DNA of 64,000 bases. Origin: Stenotrophomonas lactitubi. GTDB taxonomy: Bacteria > Pseudomonadota > Gammaproteobacteria > Xanthomonadales > Xanthomonadaceae. This document shows, in pieces, positions 43,192 through 55,478 of this stretch (position 1 is its first letter; every line of letters starts with the position of its first letter). The DNA lies in contig NZ_PHQX01000001.1 in assembly GCF_002803515.1 (NCBI RefSeq), forward strand, positions 2,852,001-2,916,000, given 5' to 3'. Under the pieces are notes generated by a model. That model was not told the DNA's origin. It ran no database searches and saw only the letters and a program-made list of their open reading frames with translations. The translations under genes were made by a program, and so were the position numbers.

Positions 43192-44088
43192 TCAGTCCAG
43201 CACCCGCCCCTGCCGCCAGTAGCCCATGAAAGTGATCGCGCGGCGATCCAGGCCGCAGTCCTTCACCAGATACCGGCGGATCGCCATCACCGCGCCGGCC
43301 TCGCCCGCCACCCAGGCATACATCGCGCCGTCCGCACTGGCATCAGCCTGCTCCCACAGGATCTGCGCGTCGACGTCGATCTCGTCCAGTTCTGCGCCCT
43401 CGGCCACGGCCGAGGCCGCCGCCAGCCGCGCCTGCACGGCCTGCAGCAACCGCTGCCCATGAACCTCCTGCTCGCGCGGCAACCACACCAGTTCGGCCGT
43501 GGCCGGTGCCTTCAATGGCACCGCATCGCCCGCCTGGGCGATCTCCAGCAGGGCCAGCGTGCGCGGCGGATCGGCCAGCCCGGCCAGTTCCTCGAGGATG
43601 CCGGCCACTGCCGGCAATGCCGTCTCATCGGCCACCAGCAGCACCTGGCCGACCCCGGCTGGCGGCTTCCATTCCCAGCCTTCGCTGCTGTCCGCGCAGT
43701 CGGCGTCAGGGGCCAGCAGCACCACGCGGTCGCCCGGCCGTGCGTGCGTGGCCCAGCGCGAGGCCGGTCCGGTCTCGCCATGCAGCACGAAGTCGACGTC
43801 GACCTCGCAGTCGCCGGCGCGCAGTTGGCGGATGGTAAAGGTGCGCATCGGCGGCCGCGCGTCATCGGGCAGTGCCCGGTAACGGGCGTACCAGTCTTCG
43901 CCGCTGGGCACGTCCGGCGCATCCTGGCCGGGCAAGGGGAAGAACACCTTGATGCGTTGGTCCGGGCCTTCGGTCTTCATGCGCGCTACGTCGGCGCCGG
44001 TGAACACCATGCGGTCCAGGGAAGGAGAAAGAACGCGGCGCTCCTTCAGCGCCACCTCGAACAGGCGGTAGGTCTGCTGCGCAGCCAT
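43192..44088 (-). CDS. Siderophore-interacting protein (FAD-dependent ferric reductase type)
   Basis: A 298-residue cytoplasmic flavoprotein of the SIP/ViuB family, which reduces ferric siderophores to release iron. The FAD-binding N-terminal part has RTFTIRQLRAGDCEVDVDFVLHG, close to the family motif, followed by ARPGDRVVLLAP; the C-terminal NAD(P)H domain has LLVADETALPAVAGILEEL and a WVAGEAGAVMAIRRYL helix. GAGG lies 7 bases before the ATG. No siderophore receptor or Fur box is visible next to it. Confidence 0.9.
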   Translation of the reverse strand: MAAQQTYRLFEVALKERRVLSPSLDRMVFTGADVARMKTEGPDQRIKVFFPLPGQDAPDVPSGEDWYARYRALPDDARPPMRTFTIRQLRAGDCEVDVDFVLHGETGPASRWATHARPGDRVVLLAPDADCADSSEGWEWKPPAGVGQVLLVADETALPAVAGILEELAGLADPPRTLALLEIAQAGDAVPLKAPATAELVWLPREQEVHGQRLLQAVQARLAAASAVAEGAELDEIDVDAQILWEQADASADGAMYAWVAGEAGAVMAIRRYLVKDCGLDRRAITFMGYWRQGRVLD

Positions 44089-44229
44089 GCGGGTACCTCA
44101 TACGGCGACATCGGAATGGCTGGCTGTCGTGCATCCACGAACCGGCTCGCTGGAAACCCCAGCCTAATCCCTGCCCGCGGCGCCGCAACGGGCCCGCGCG
44201 TGATGGCGCACCCTACCCCTGCGCGACGC

Positions 44230-45456
44230 TCAAAGCGCCGTGCCGGCTGCCTCTGCTGCGCGCTCGCGCTGATGTTCCCAATACCAGAACACGAAGCCGG
44301 CCGCGAAGAAGGCCGCCTGTCCCAGTGCCAGATGCAGCGGGCTGTCGTGCAGCAGTGGCGATACCACGCCGGCCACCACGGTGCTGATCATCAGCTGCAC
44401 GAAGGCCTGCAGCGACGAGGCCAGGCCGCGCTGCTGCGGATACATGTCCAGCACTGCCAGCGCCAGGATCGGGAAGATCAGCGCCATGCCCATGCCGCCG
44501 AGGAAGATCGGCATCACCGCCCACGGCAGCGCGAACTGCGGCGCCAGGCTGACGTAGCCGATGTTCAACACGGCAGAGACCGCACACAAGGTAAAGCCCA
44601 GGGCCACCTGCCGCGTCGGTGTGCTGTGCCCGGCCATGCGCCCGGACAGGAACGAACCGGTGGTCATGCCGCCGATGGTGGGAATGAACAGCCAGGCAAA
44701 GCCGCCTTCACCCAGATGCAGGTGCTGCATCACGATGGCCGGCGCCGAGGAGATGTACAGGAAGATGCCGCCGAAGCCGATGCTGCCGGCCAGCGCCAGG
44801 CGCAGGAAACGCGGGTTGAAACCGATGCGCACGTAGTCGCGCATCAACGTGCGTGGCGACAGTGCGACCCGTGCCTCCGCCGGATGGGTTTCCGGCAGGA
44901 AGCGCGCGGTGGCCGCCAGCAGCACCAGCGCGAATACCACCAGGAACCAGAAGATCAGCGGCCAGCCGGCACCGCTGAGCAGGATCCAGCCGCCGATGAT
45001 CGGCGCGATGGCCGGGGCGATACCGAACAGCATCGACACCTGGCTCATCAGCCGCTGCGCGTCGTGGCCGTGGTACAGATCGCGGATCACCGCGCGGCCG
45101 ACGATCATGCCGACACCGGCAGACAGGCCCTGCAGTGCGCGGAACGCCAGCAGCGTGGTCAGGTCGGTGGACAACGCACAGCCAACCGAGGCACCGACGA
45201 AGATCACCAGGCCGCCGAGGATCACCCGCTTGCGTCCCCACGCATCGGACAGCGGGCCGTGGGCCAGGCTCATCAGGCCGTAGAACAGCAGGTAGACGCT
45301 GATGGTCTGCTGCACCGCCACCTCGTCCACCGCCAGGCGCTGGGCCAGCTGCGGAAACGCAGGAAAGATGGTGTCGATCGAGAACGGACCGAACATGGCC
45401 AGGCCAGCGAGCAACAGGGCCATGCGGCGGGTGGAAGGAGCAACAGCGGCGGTCAT
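44230..45456 (-). CDS. Bcr/CflA-type drug exporter (MFS)
   Basis: A 408-residue major facilitator with 12 membrane segments. The motif A loop between helices 2 and 3 is GPLSDAWGRKRVILGG, and the N-terminal FGPFSIDTIFPAFPQLA is typical of Bcr/CflA exporters, which expel bicyclomycin, chloramphenicol or sulfonamides. The substrate cannot be set from sequence. The ATG before TAAVAPSTRRMA is preferred; the frame is open for about 77 codons upstream. It is divergent from the glycine riboswitch promoter. Confidence 0.88.
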   Translation of the reverse strand: MTAAVAPSTRRMALLLAGLAMFGPFSIDTIFPAFPQLAQRLAVDEVAVQQTISVYLLFYGLMSLAHGPLSDAWGRKRVILGGLVIFVGASVGCALSTDLTTLLAFRALQGLSAGVGMIVGRAVIRDLYHGHDAQRLMSQVSMLFGIAPAIAPIIGGWILLSGAGWPLIFWFLVVFALVLLAATARFLPETHPAEARVALSPRTLMRDYVRIGFNPRFLRLALAGSIGFGGIFLYISSAPAIVMQHLHLGEGGFAWLFIPTIGGMTTGSFLSGRMAGHSTPTRQVALGFTLCAVSAVLNIGYVSLAPQFALPWAVMPIFLGGMGMALIFPILALAVLDMYPQQRGLASSLQAFVQLMISTVVAGVVSPLLHDSPLHLALGQAAFFAAGFVFWYWEHQRERAAEAAGTAL

Positions 45457-45668
45457 CGGGCAAGCGTCCGGCAGGGCCATGCGTGACACGCACGGCGGGC
45501 GCCGATCCCCTGCAGCAGGGACGGCGCCAGATGAATACGAGAATCCGACCATCATAGGTGGGGAATGCGTGCGACGCCATGCACGGGTGCACAGAACGCA
45601 CGCCCGGGCCATCGGCCATTCAGGCCTGTGAGGCCGCTCCGGGCCACCGTCGGGCACCGGCAAGAGGC

Positions 45669-45674
45669 TATAAT
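45669..45674 (+). promoter_or_regulatory. -10 box of the gcvP riboswitch promoter
   Basis: TATAAT is a perfect sigma-70 -10 box 12 bases before the first riboswitch aptamer. The -35 region (around ACCGTC, 45646-45651) is weak. Confidence 0.65.
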
Positions 45675-45685
45675 CGGCGGGCAAC

Positions 45686-45855
45686 ACGGTGGGAGAAGCA
45701 GGTCACCGCTGCCGAAGGCGCAACGCCCGTAATCGCTCAGGCCCGATACCACCCGTAACAGAACTCTGGAGAGACCGGTTCGATCCGGCGCCGAAGGGGC
45801 ACGAAGCTGCGGTTTTCCGCGCTTTTAAACTCTCAGGCAAAAGGACAGAGGGGCG
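45686..45855 (+). ncRNA. Tandem glycine riboswitch upstream of gcvP
   Basis: Two glycine aptamers in series. The first has GGTGGGAGAAGC, CTGCCGAAGGCGCAACGCC and AATCGCTCAGGCCCGATACC. The second has CTCTGGAGAGACCGG, GCGCCGAAGGGGCACGAAGC and AAACTCTCAGGCAAAAGGAC then AGAGGGG. The paired GCCGAAGG and CTCAGGC cores are diagnostic of the class. The following segment CCGCCGACCGGCGG may form the expression hairpin, 44 bases before the gcvP ATG, pointing to control of translation or termination. In this class glycine turns on the degradation pathway. Confidence 0.92.
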
Positions 45856-45919
45856 CCCGCAGACCGCCGACCGGCGGCTTGTGCCCGTGCGTGTGCCCTT
45901 TCCTGACGGATCCTTCGCC

Positions 45920-48787
<2,868 letters not shown>

Positions 48788-48809
48788 GCCTTCGCGGTAT
48801 CGGTAGAAG

Positions 48810-48840
48810 AACGGCCCGCGCAAGCGGGCCGTTTTCCTTT
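48810..48840 (+). terminator. Terminator after gcvP
   Basis: AACGGCCCGC-GCAA-GCGGGCCGTT followed by TTCCTTT, 23 bases after the stop codon. Confidence 0.88.
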
Positions 48841-48843
48841 CCA

Positions 48844-48866
48844 GTAGATCCACGCCATGCGTGGAT
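48844..48866 (+). repeat. Single GTAG (SMAG-type) hairpin
   Basis: GTAG followed by ATCCACGCCATGCGTGGAT. The same hairpin sequence occurs within composites A and B. Confidence 0.75.
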
Positions 48867-48875
48867 GCTCTGCCA

Positions 48876-49286
48876 TCACGGGTCGGGCACCTGCCCCAGG
48901 CTCAACTGCCACGACACGCCGAAGCGGTCCTGCACCCAGCCATAGCGGCTGCTGAACTCGTAGTCGCCCACCGGCATCAGCCAATGCCCGCCGTCGCCCA
49001 GCACGCGCGCGGCACGTTCGAACGATTCGGCACCCGCACATTCCACGAACAGCGACATTGAGGGCGTGAACGTGAAGTCGTGCACATCCAGGCTGTCGAA
49101 GCACAGGTAGTGGGTGCCGCCGAGCAGGAAAATGGCCTGGCGGACCTGGCCGGGCACGCCCGCGCCCGCCGCGTCAGGGTGGCGCTGCAGGGCCAGCAGG
49201 CGGAATTCGGCGAAGGCTTCGGCGTACAGGGCCAGCGCTGCTTCGGCCTGGCCGGTGAACATCAGGAAGGGACGGCTGCGCAGCAT
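48876..49286 (-). CDS. PhnB-like VOC-fold protein
   Basis: A 136-residue protein of the PhnB/3-demethylubiquinone-methyltransferase-like group of the vicinal oxygen chelate superfamily. LMFTGQAEAALALYAEAFAE and the terminal MPVGDYEFSSRYGWVQDRFG followed by VSWQL are characteristic. The reaction is unknown; the name inherited from ubiquinone methylation is misleading. GGGAG lies 6 bases before the ATG. It is convergent with gcvP and followed upstream by a GTAG hairpin pair. Confidence 0.87.
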   Translation of the reverse strand: MLRSRPFLMFTGQAEAALALYAEAFAEFRLLALQRHPDAAGAGVPGQVRQAIFLLGGTHYLCFDSLDVHDFTFTPSMSLFVECAGAESFERAARVLGDGGHWLMPVGDYEFSSRYGWVQDRFGVSWQLSLGQVPDP

Positions 49287-49355
49287 GCGGTGCTCCCGTT
49301 CGTCGGGCCGGTATGGCCCACGCGATCAGCATCGCACGCGGGATGTATGCCTTCT

Positions 49356-49421
49356 GTAGAGCCGAGCCCATGCTCGGCTGACGTCTGCCCGAACAGCAGC
49401 CGACCGTAGGGTCGGCTCTAC
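49356..49421. repeat. Inverted pair of GTAG (SMAG-type) hairpins
   Basis: GTAGAGCCGAGCCCATGCTC with GGCT (49356-49379) and AGCCGACCGTAGGGTCGGCT with CTAC (49398-49421). The two hairpins have different stems but the same GTAG ends facing outward. Confidence 0.8.
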
Positions 49422-49424
49422 AGA

Positions 49425-50795
49425 TCAAGCCTCGCGCATGCGCCGGGCAATGGCGCTGCTGGCCGCGATGGCCGCCGTCAGCGCCACCATCGACAGGAAC
49501 TGCAGGCGCGTATGCGCCTCACTCAGCAACAGGCCGAAGATCAACGCAAGGATGCCCAGCGCGCACACGGTCAGCCACGGGAAGCCGGCCATGCGGAACG
49601 GCAGGCGCGTGCCCAGGCGGTCGGCGCGACGGCGCAGCACCAGCTGCGAAACCAGCGACAGGGTCCACACCAGCAGACAGGTGGAACCGACGATGTTCAG
49701 CAGTACCGGCAACACCTTGTCCGGGAACAGCAGTTCCATGATGGTGGCAGCGAAGCCGAACAGGACGCTGGCCAGCACCGCGATCACCGGCACCTGGCGC
49801 GGATCGGTCCAGCCCAGCACGGCCGGTGCTTCGCGGCGTTGCGCCAGCGAATACATCATGCGCGAGGCGCCGTAGAGATTGGCATTGAGCGCCGACAGCA
49901 GGGCGATCACCGCGATCAGGGTGATGGCCGTGGCCGCACCCGGAATATTGGCGACATCGAGAACCGCGGCGAACGGCGATTTCAACGCTTCGCTGGTCCA
50001 CGGCACCACGGCGATGATCACGCTCAGCGAACCGATGTAGAACACCAGGATGCGCCAGGCCACGGTGCGGATGGCACGGGCGATGCTGCGCTCGGGGTCT
50101 TCGGTTTCCGCCGCCGCAACGGCCACGATCTCGGTGCCGCCGAAGGCGAACACCACCACCAGCAGCGCCGCACCGATACCGGCCAGGCCCTTCGGTGCGA
50201 AGCCACCGTGCTCGGTGAAGTTGCTCAGGCCCGGCGAGGCCACCTGCGGCAGCCAGCCCATCAGCAGCGCCACGCCAACGGCGATGAAGGCCAGGATCGC
50301 CGCCACCTTGAGGATGGCGAACCAGAACTCGAATTCGCCGAAGTTCTTCACCCCGAGCAGGTTGATCGCGGTGAAGAACAGCATGAATGCCAGTGCCGCC
50401 ATCGGTACCGGCACCACCGGCCAGACCGTGGCCAGCAACCCGGCCGCGCCCACCGCCTCGGCGGCGATGACGATGACCAGCTGCACCCACCACAACCAGC
50501 CCACGGTGGCACCCGCGGTGGCGCCCATGGCATCGGCTGCATACACCGAGAACGCACCGCTGGTCGGCTTGGCGGCGGCCATTTCGCCCAGTGCGTTCAT
50601 CACGATGATCACCAGCGCGCCGGCCACCAGGTAGGACACCAGCACCGCCGGGCCGGCCGCCTGCACGCCCACGCCGGAGCCGAGGAACAGGCCGGCGCCG
50701 ATGGCGCTGCCCAGCCCCATCATGATCAGCTGGCGTGGCTTGAGCGAATGGCCGAGGCGGGAGGGCGAAGCGGTCTGATCGGGGGTGGCGGGCAT
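49425..50795 (-). CDS. Amino acid permease (APC superfamily)
   Basis: A 456-residue transporter with 12 membrane segments. The N-terminal LKPRQLIMMGLGSAIGAGLF is the consensus amphipathic start of the amino acid transporter family, and FAFGGTEIVAVAAAETEDPE in the middle matches the GABA/aromatic permease branch. The substrate is not certain. The ATG giving MPATPDQTASPSRL is chosen; a GTG 22 codons upstream is possible but the extra residues are low-complexity. It is convergent with the SMAG pair and follows the AraC gene on the same strand by 81 bases. Confidence 0.88.
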   Translation of the reverse strand: MPATPDQTASPSRLGHSLKPRQLIMMGLGSAIGAGLFLGSGVGVQAAGPAVLVSYLVAGALVIIVMNALGEMAAAKPTSGAFSVYAADAMGATAGATVGWLWWVQLVIVIAAEAVGAAGLLATVWPVVPVPMAALAFMLFFTAINLLGVKNFGEFEFWFAILKVAAILAFIAVGVALLMGWLPQVASPGLSNFTEHGGFAPKGLAGIGAALLVVVFAFGGTEIVAVAAAETEDPERSIARAIRTVAWRILVFYIGSLSVIIAVVPWTSEALKSPFAAVLDVANIPGAATAITLIAVIALLSALNANLYGASRMMYSLAQRREAPAVLGWTDPRQVPVIAVLASVLFGFAATIMELLFPDKVLPVLLNIVGSTCLLVWTLSLVSQLVLRRRADRLGTRLPFRMAGFPWLTVCALGILALIFGLLLSEAHTRLQFLSMVALTAAIAASSAIARRMREA

Positions 50796-50876
50796 CGGCA
50801 GGGCTGGCGGCGGCGACAAGGGCGACACCTTACCGTGTCCTGCCGCCGCGGGGATAGGCACAGCGCAGCAGGGAAC

Positions 50877-51599
50877 TCAGGCCGGTAGCTGCTCGCCGAC
50901 ATTCCCACCAATACGGGCGCGGTAGGCGCGCGGCGAGAAACCGGTTTCAGCCTTGAACTTGCGGGTGAACGCGCTCTGGTCGCTGAAACCGCAGGCCTGG
51001 CCGATGCAGGCGATGCTCTCGTTGCCGTGCAGCAGGTGCATGGCCATCTGGATCCGCAGCCGGGTCAGCACCTGCTGCGGGGTCATCTGGAACACCTTGC
51101 GGAAGCTGCGCTCCAGCTTGGACAACGAGAATCCGGTGATGTCCAGCAGGGTCTGCATCCGCACGTTCTCGGCGTAGTGCGTATTGAGATGGGCCAGGGC
51201 CAGCCGCAGCTGCTCGTACTGGGTGCCCAGGCTGTCCTTCTGGCCGAGGTCGCGGGAGATGCCGATCAGCCCTTCGACCTGCCCGTCGACCACCAGCGGT
51301 CGCTTGCAGGTCAGGCACCAGCCCGGCTCGCGGTTGGCGAACAGGTGCAGTTCCATCAGGTTCTCGATCACCTCGCCGGACAGCACGCGGGCATCCTGGT
51401 CGACATAGTCCGCGCTCAGGCCGGTGGGGTAGATCTCGGCCGCGGTGCGTCCGATCACGTCCTTGCGCGCACGCAGGCCCAGCCGTCGCAGCATGGTCTG
51501 GTTGACGTAGGTGTAGCGGCCCTGGCGGTCCTTCATGAAGAACAGCACGTCCGGAATGGCGTCGAACAGGGCTTCGATGTCGGCGGGTTCGACTCGCAT
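50877..51599 (-). CDS. AraC-family regulator with PAS sensor
   Basis: A 240-residue transcription factor. The N-terminal PAS domain (ALFDAIPDVLFFMKDRQGRY, VIGRTAAEIYP) could bind a small ligand or flavin; the C-terminal domain has the two helix-turn-helix units of AraC proteins (LLDITGFSLSKLERSFRKVF and IACIGQACGFSDQSAFTRKF). It contains CLTCKRP, a close cysteine pair, which might sense oxidation. It is divergent from katE across 117 bases, suggesting it controls the catalase or itself. Confidence 0.87.
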   Translation of the reverse strand: MRVEPADIEALFDAIPDVLFFMKDRQGRYTYVNQTMLRRLGLRARKDVIGRTAAEIYPTGLSADYVDQDARVLSGEVIENLMELHLFANREPGWCLTCKRPLVVDGQVEGLIGISRDLGQKDSLGTQYEQLRLALAHLNTHYAENVRMQTLLDITGFSLSKLERSFRKVFQMTPQQVLTRLRIQMAMHLLHGNESIACIGQACGFSDQSAFTRKFKAETGFSPRAYRARIGGNVGEQLPA

Positions 51600-51716
51600 G
51601 CGGCAAGCATACCCGAGGCGCCGATTTGTCTGCGCGTTCACTCCCACGGGACCGTGCATTAACACCGACGGCGCCAGTGTCTGGGGTCTGCCCCTACCCG
51701 CTCCAGGAGATCCTCC

Positions 51717-53813
51717 ATGGCCGCCAGCAAGCCGACCGGCAAGCGCGCTCCCGCCACTCCCTCCGCCGACCGTGACAGCCGCGGCCAGGGCGATGAACTG
51801 CATCAACTGGCGGGAGGAGAACATCCGGTACTGACCAGCAACCAGGGCATCCCGGTCGCCGACAACCAGAATTCCCTGCGCCAGGGGCCGCGTGGACCGA
51901 CCCTGCTGGAAGACTTCCTGCTGCGCGAGAAGATCACCCACTTCGACCACGAGCGCATTCCCGAGCGCATCGTCCACGCGCGCGGCTCGGCTGCCCATGG
52001 CTTCTTCGAACTGACCAAGTCGCTGGGCAAAGTGACGCGGGCGAAGATCCTCACCGAGGTCGGGGTGAAGACGCCGGTGTTCACCCGTTTCTCCACCGTC
52101 GCCGGCGGCGCCGGCTCGGTCGACACCCCGCGCGACGTGCGCGGCTTCGCGGTGAAGTTCTACACGAAGGAAGGCAACTGGGATCTGGTCGGCAACAACA
52201 TCCCGGTGTTCTTCATCCAGGACGCGATCAAGTTCCCCGACCTGATCCATGCGGTGAAGATGGAACCGGACCGCGCGTTCCCGCAGGCGGCCAGCGCGCA
52301 CGACACATTCTGGGATTTCGTCTCGCTGATGCCCGAGTCGATGCACATGATCATGTGGGCGATGAGCGACCGCACGATCCCACGCTCGCTGCGCACCATC
52401 GAAGGTTTCGGCATCCACAGCTTCCGCCTGCTGGATGAAGAAGGGAACTCCACCTTCGTCAAGTTCCACTGGCGCCCGAAGCTGGGTCTGCAGTCCACGA
52501 TCTGGGACGAGGCGCTGAAACTGCAGGCAGCCGACAACGATTTCCATCGCCGCGACCTGTTCGAGGCGATCCAGCGCGGCGACTTCCCCGAGTGGGAGCT
52601 GGCGGTGCAGTTGTTCAGCGAAGAACAGGCCGACGGCTTCCCGTTCGATCATCTGGACCCCACCAAGATCATCCCCGAGTCGCTGGTACCGCTGCAGGTG
52701 ATCGGACGCATGGTGCTGGACCGCTGGCCGGACAACTTCTTCGCCGAGACCGAGCAGGTTGCGTTCTGCCCGGCCAACGTGCCGCCCGGCATCGACTTCA
52801 GCAACGACCCGCTGCTGCAGGGACGGCTGTTCTCCTATCTGGATACTCAGCTGATCCGCCTGGGCGGGCCGAACTTCAACCAGATCCCGATCAACGCACC
52901 GAAGTGCCCGTTCGCCAACCACCAGCGCGATGGCCACATGCAGATGCAGGTGCCGAAGGGACGCGTGGCTTACGACCCGAGCTCGCTGCAGGAGGACAGC
53001 CCGCGCGAAACACCCGCAGGTTTCCGCAGCCACGCCAGCGCCGATGACGGGCGCAAGGGTCGCACCCGTGCGGAGAGCTTTGCCGACCACTACAGCCAGG
53101 CACGGATGTTCTTCCGCAGCCTGGAAAAACCGGAGCAGGCGCACCTGGCCTCGGCGCTGGTGTTCGAGCTGTCGAAGGTGGAAACCGAGAAGGTGCGCGT
53201 GCGCACCGTCAGCCATCTGCGCAACATCGACGAGGGACTGGCCAAGCGCGTGGCCGACGGACTGGCCCTGCGCACCCTGCCCGACCCGGCACCGACCGCA
53301 ACCCCCGCGCAGGACCTGCCCGCCGCACCCGAAGTACGCGTGATCGGCCGCAACAAGTCAGTGCTGCAGGGGCGCTGCATCGGCATCCTGTTTGACGAAG
53401 GTTCCGATGCACGGGTGATCGCCAACCTGCGCAAAGCCGCTGAAAAGGCCGGCGCCAGCGTCAAGCTCGTCGCACCGAAAGTCGGTGGCGCCACGCTCAG
53501 CGACGGCAAGCTGCAGGCCGCTGATGGACAGCTGGCCGGTACCCCGTCGGTGGTGTTCGATGCGGTGGCCGTGGTGCTGAGTGCCGATGCTGGCAAGGCG
53601 TTGGCCAAGGAAGCGGCGGCCGTAGGCTTCGTCAGCGACGCCTGGGCGCATCTCAAAGCGATCGCCAGTGACGAAGGTGCACAGGCCCTGCTGAAGGCAG
53701 CGCGCGTCGGCAACGATGCAGGCACCGTCGAGGCCGAAGACAGCAAGGCCTTCCTCACCGCTGCCGCCACCCGCCAGTGGGCGCGCGAGCCGAAGCTGCG
53801 CCTGCTGGCCTGA
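51717..53813 (+). CDS. katE: Large-subunit catalase (HPII type)
   Basis: A 698-residue clade 2 heme catalase that breaks down hydrogen peroxide. The catalytic histidine is in [14 protein letters not shown], the distal asparagine in [11 protein letters not shown] and the heme-ligand tyrosine in [12 protein letters not shown]. The C-terminal 150 residues form the flavodoxin-like domain of the HPII group ([20 protein letters not shown]). AGGAG lies 7 bases before the ATG. It is divergent from the AraC/PAS regulator and followed at 21 bases by a small stress-associated gene. Confidence 0.96.
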   Translation: MAASKPTGKRAPATPSADRDSRGQGDELHQLAGGEHPVLTSNQGIPVADNQNSLRQGPRGPTLLEDFLLREKITHFDHERIPERIVHARGSAAHGFFELTKSLGKVTRAKILTEVGVKTPVFTRFSTVAGGAGSVDTPRDVRGFAVKFYTKEGNWDLVGNNIPVFFIQDAIKFPDLIHAVKMEPDRAFPQAASAHDTFWDFVSLMPESMHMIMWAMSDRTIPRSLRTIEGFGIHSFRLLDEEGNSTFVKFHWRPKLGLQSTIWDEALKLQAADNDFHRRDLFEAIQRGDFPEWELAVQLFSEEQADGFPFDHLDPTKIIPESLVPLQVIGRMVLDRWPDNFFAETEQVAFCPANVPPGIDFSNDPLLQGRLFSYLDTQLIRLGGPNFNQIPINAPKCPFANHQRDGHMQMQVPKGRVAYDPSSLQEDSPRETPAGFRSHASADDGRKGRTRAESFADHYSQARMFFRSLEKPEQAHLASALVFELSKVETEKVRVRTVSHLRNIDEGLAKRVADGLALRTLPDPAPTATPAQDLPAAPEVRVIGRNKSVLQGRCIGILFDEGSDARVIANLRKAAEKAGASVKLVAPKVGGATLSDGKLQAADGQLAGTPSVVFDAVAVVLSADAGKALAKEAAAVGFVSDAWAHLKAIASDEGAQALLKAARVGNDAGTVEAEDSKAFLTAAATRQWAREPKLRLLA

Positions 53814-53834
53814 TCATCCGACAGGAGAATGCTC

Positions 53835-54044
53835 ATGCCCCGTGGTGACAAATCCGCCTATACCGACAAGCAGAAACGCCAGGCCGAGCATATCGAAGCG
53901 AGTGAGCGCGAACGTGGTGCCAGCGAAGGCACCGCCGAGCACATCGCCTGGGCCACCGTGAACAAGCAGGATGGTGGCGGCAAGCGCAGCGGCAGCGCGC
54001 GCAGGAGCACGAAGAAGACGGCACCTGCCCACGCCAGCAGTTAA
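53835..54044 (+). CDS. Small basic protein of the plasmid-stabilization/stress type
   Basis: A 69-residue basic protein starting MPRGDKSAYTDKQKRQAEHI with AWATVNKQDGGGKRSGS, a conserved sequence often annotated as plasmid stabilization protein; the real role is not established. ACAGGAG lies 7 bases before the ATG at 53835; an ATG at 53829 is too close to it. It follows katE on the same transcript, so it probably belongs to the peroxide or stationary-phase response. It overlaps the end of the convergent hydrolase gene by 4 bases. Confidence 0.8.
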   Translation: MPRGDKSAYTDKQKRQAEHIEASERERGASEGTAEHIAWATVNKQDGGGKRSGSARRSTKKTAPAHASS

Positions 54045-54784
54045 GCCGCAGTCGGCAGCGCCCTCACCCAACCGGCCACCACAGCGGCGGCCGGTTCGGC
54101 ACAGGCCTGCAGCAGCAGATGCGGCCCTTCCAGTGCAACGTGCCGCGCATGCGGCAACAGCGCCTGCAGTTCGGCCACACTCGGCGGCCACAGCAACCGG
54201 TCCTGACGCGCCTGCAGGCACAGCGTCGGCACCATGATCTGCGGCAGCAGTGCGCGTACGTCCACCCGCAGGGTTGCTGCGGCGCGCTGCCGCAGCGTGG
54301 CGGCCGGGATCTGCGCCAACGCATCGCGCAGCATCGACAGGTGCTCGCGGGTGCGCCATCGCCCCAGCAGCAGGCGTGCCAGCAACGCTGCGGGAGGCAT
54401 CGGCCAGGCCGGCGACAGCAGTGCCGCGCCGGCTGCCGGCAATGGCACGGGCCGATGTGCGAAGGTCGCGGCCAGTACCACTCCGCGCAGCCCGCGCGGA
54501 TGCCGCATTGCGAGTTCAACCGCCAACGGGCCCGAGAAGGACTCGGCAAGCAGTACGAATGGTCCATGTGGCAACCGTGGCCACAGCCCCTCGGCAAGCG
54601 CGGCGTAATCTTGGGCTCCCTGTGCAGGCAGTGCGATGGCCTGCGTTGTCAGCCCATGAGCCTGCAGCGCGGACAGGAACGAGGTCGACATCCTGCCGGT
54701 GCCATCCAGGCCTGGCAGCATCAGTACGTGCAGCGGCGCAGCCGACGCATCGCCGCACTCCTTCTCCTCGTTTCCGGTTTCCAT
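54041..54784 (-). CDS. Alpha/beta hydrolase
   Basis: A 247-residue alpha/beta-hydrolase-fold protein. The nucleophile elbow is LLAESFSGPLAVE (AESFSG), the acid is in QARQDRLLWP and the histidine is in EGPHLLLQA; the oxyanion strand is MLPGLDGTG. Substrate unknown. A very good ribosome binding site (AAAGGAGG) precedes the ATG, fixing the start. It is convergent with the katE operon (4-base tail overlap) and divergent from the exported protein gene at 54925. Confidence 0.87.
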   Translation of the reverse strand: METGNEEKECGDASAAPLHVLMLPGLDGTGRMSTSFLSALQAHGLTTQAIALPAQGAQDYAALAEGLWPRLPHGPFVLLAESFSGPLAVELAMRHPRGLRGVVLAATFAHRPVPLPAAGAALLSPAWPMPPAALLARLLLGRWRTREHLSMLRDALAQIPAATLRQRAAATLRVDVRALLPQIMVPTLCLQARQDRLLWPPSVAELQALLPHARHVALEGPHLLLQACAEPAAAVVAGWVRALPTAA

Positions 54785-54924
54785 GGCACCTCCTTTGCTG
54801 GCAAGCATCGCCCGGATCGGCACGCCGCGGAAGCTCCTGTTCTGCGCTTCTTCCGCTGCGTCGGCCAAGGTTGCGCGATACTGCCGGCTTCGCCGCAGGA
54901 TGCGGCTACCAGGGAGAACCGTTG

Positions 54925-55464
54925 ATGCGATGGACCTACGCACTGGCCATGATGGCCCTGATGCTGCCACTGACCACCTTTGCCGGCGATGGCTGGATAG
55001 ATGGCGACGGCAAGGCGCTGCCGCAGACCGATGCCATGAAGTCCAAGGATGGATTTGCGGCATCACTGCTGGTCACCTCCGACGCCGATTGGCGGGCCAA
55101 GTGGGACACCCCAGCGGACACCACGCCGAACTTCACCGAGGCCAGCGACGTGCAGCTGGGCGGAGAGTTGTTCGTGCTGACGTTCCTGTCCAACCCGCAA
55201 CTGGGCGAGGATGGCGCAGCCAAGGTCCACTGCGACGTGCGCATGCTGCGCCCGGACGGCAGCACCAGCGCGGATGAGCGCGATGTTCCCTGCTTCACCG
55301 CCCGTCTGCCGGGTCCACCCACCTTGTTGTACATGACCAACGTGCAGCTGAAATTCGTCGCCGAACCCGGCGATCCGAAAGGTACGTGGACTGCGCAGGT
55401 GGTGGTCAAGGATCTGCTGCGGGGTGTGAGCCTGCCGCTGCAGGCCCACTTCGAGGTCCGTTGA
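54925..55464 (+). CDS. Exported protein of unknown function
   Basis: A 179-residue protein with a clear signal peptide (MRWTYALAMMALMLPLTTFA). The mature part starts GDGWIDGDGKALPQTDAMKS and looks like a single beta-rich domain with segments FVLTFLSNPQLGEDG and FTARLPGPPTLLYMTNVQLK. Two cysteines could pair in the periplasm. I do not recognise the family. GGGAG lies 9 bases before the ATG. A second small membrane protein gene follows 14 bases after the stop, so the two are probably one transcript. Confidence 0.72.
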   Translation: MRWTYALAMMALMLPLTTFAGDGWIDGDGKALPQTDAMKSKDGFAASLLVTSDADWRAKWDTPADTTPNFTEASDVQLGGELFVLTFLSNPQLGEDGAAKVHCDVRMLRPDGSTSADERDVPCFTARLPGPPTLLYMTNVQLKFVAEPGDPKGTWTAQVVVKDLLRGVSLPLQAHFEVR

Positions 55465-55478
55465 AAGGAGGCCTGCGG

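Noticed and set aside
45689..45919. N-terminal extension of gcvP
   Set aside because: The frame is open but this stretch is the glycine riboswitch; the protein family begins at the ATG at 45920.
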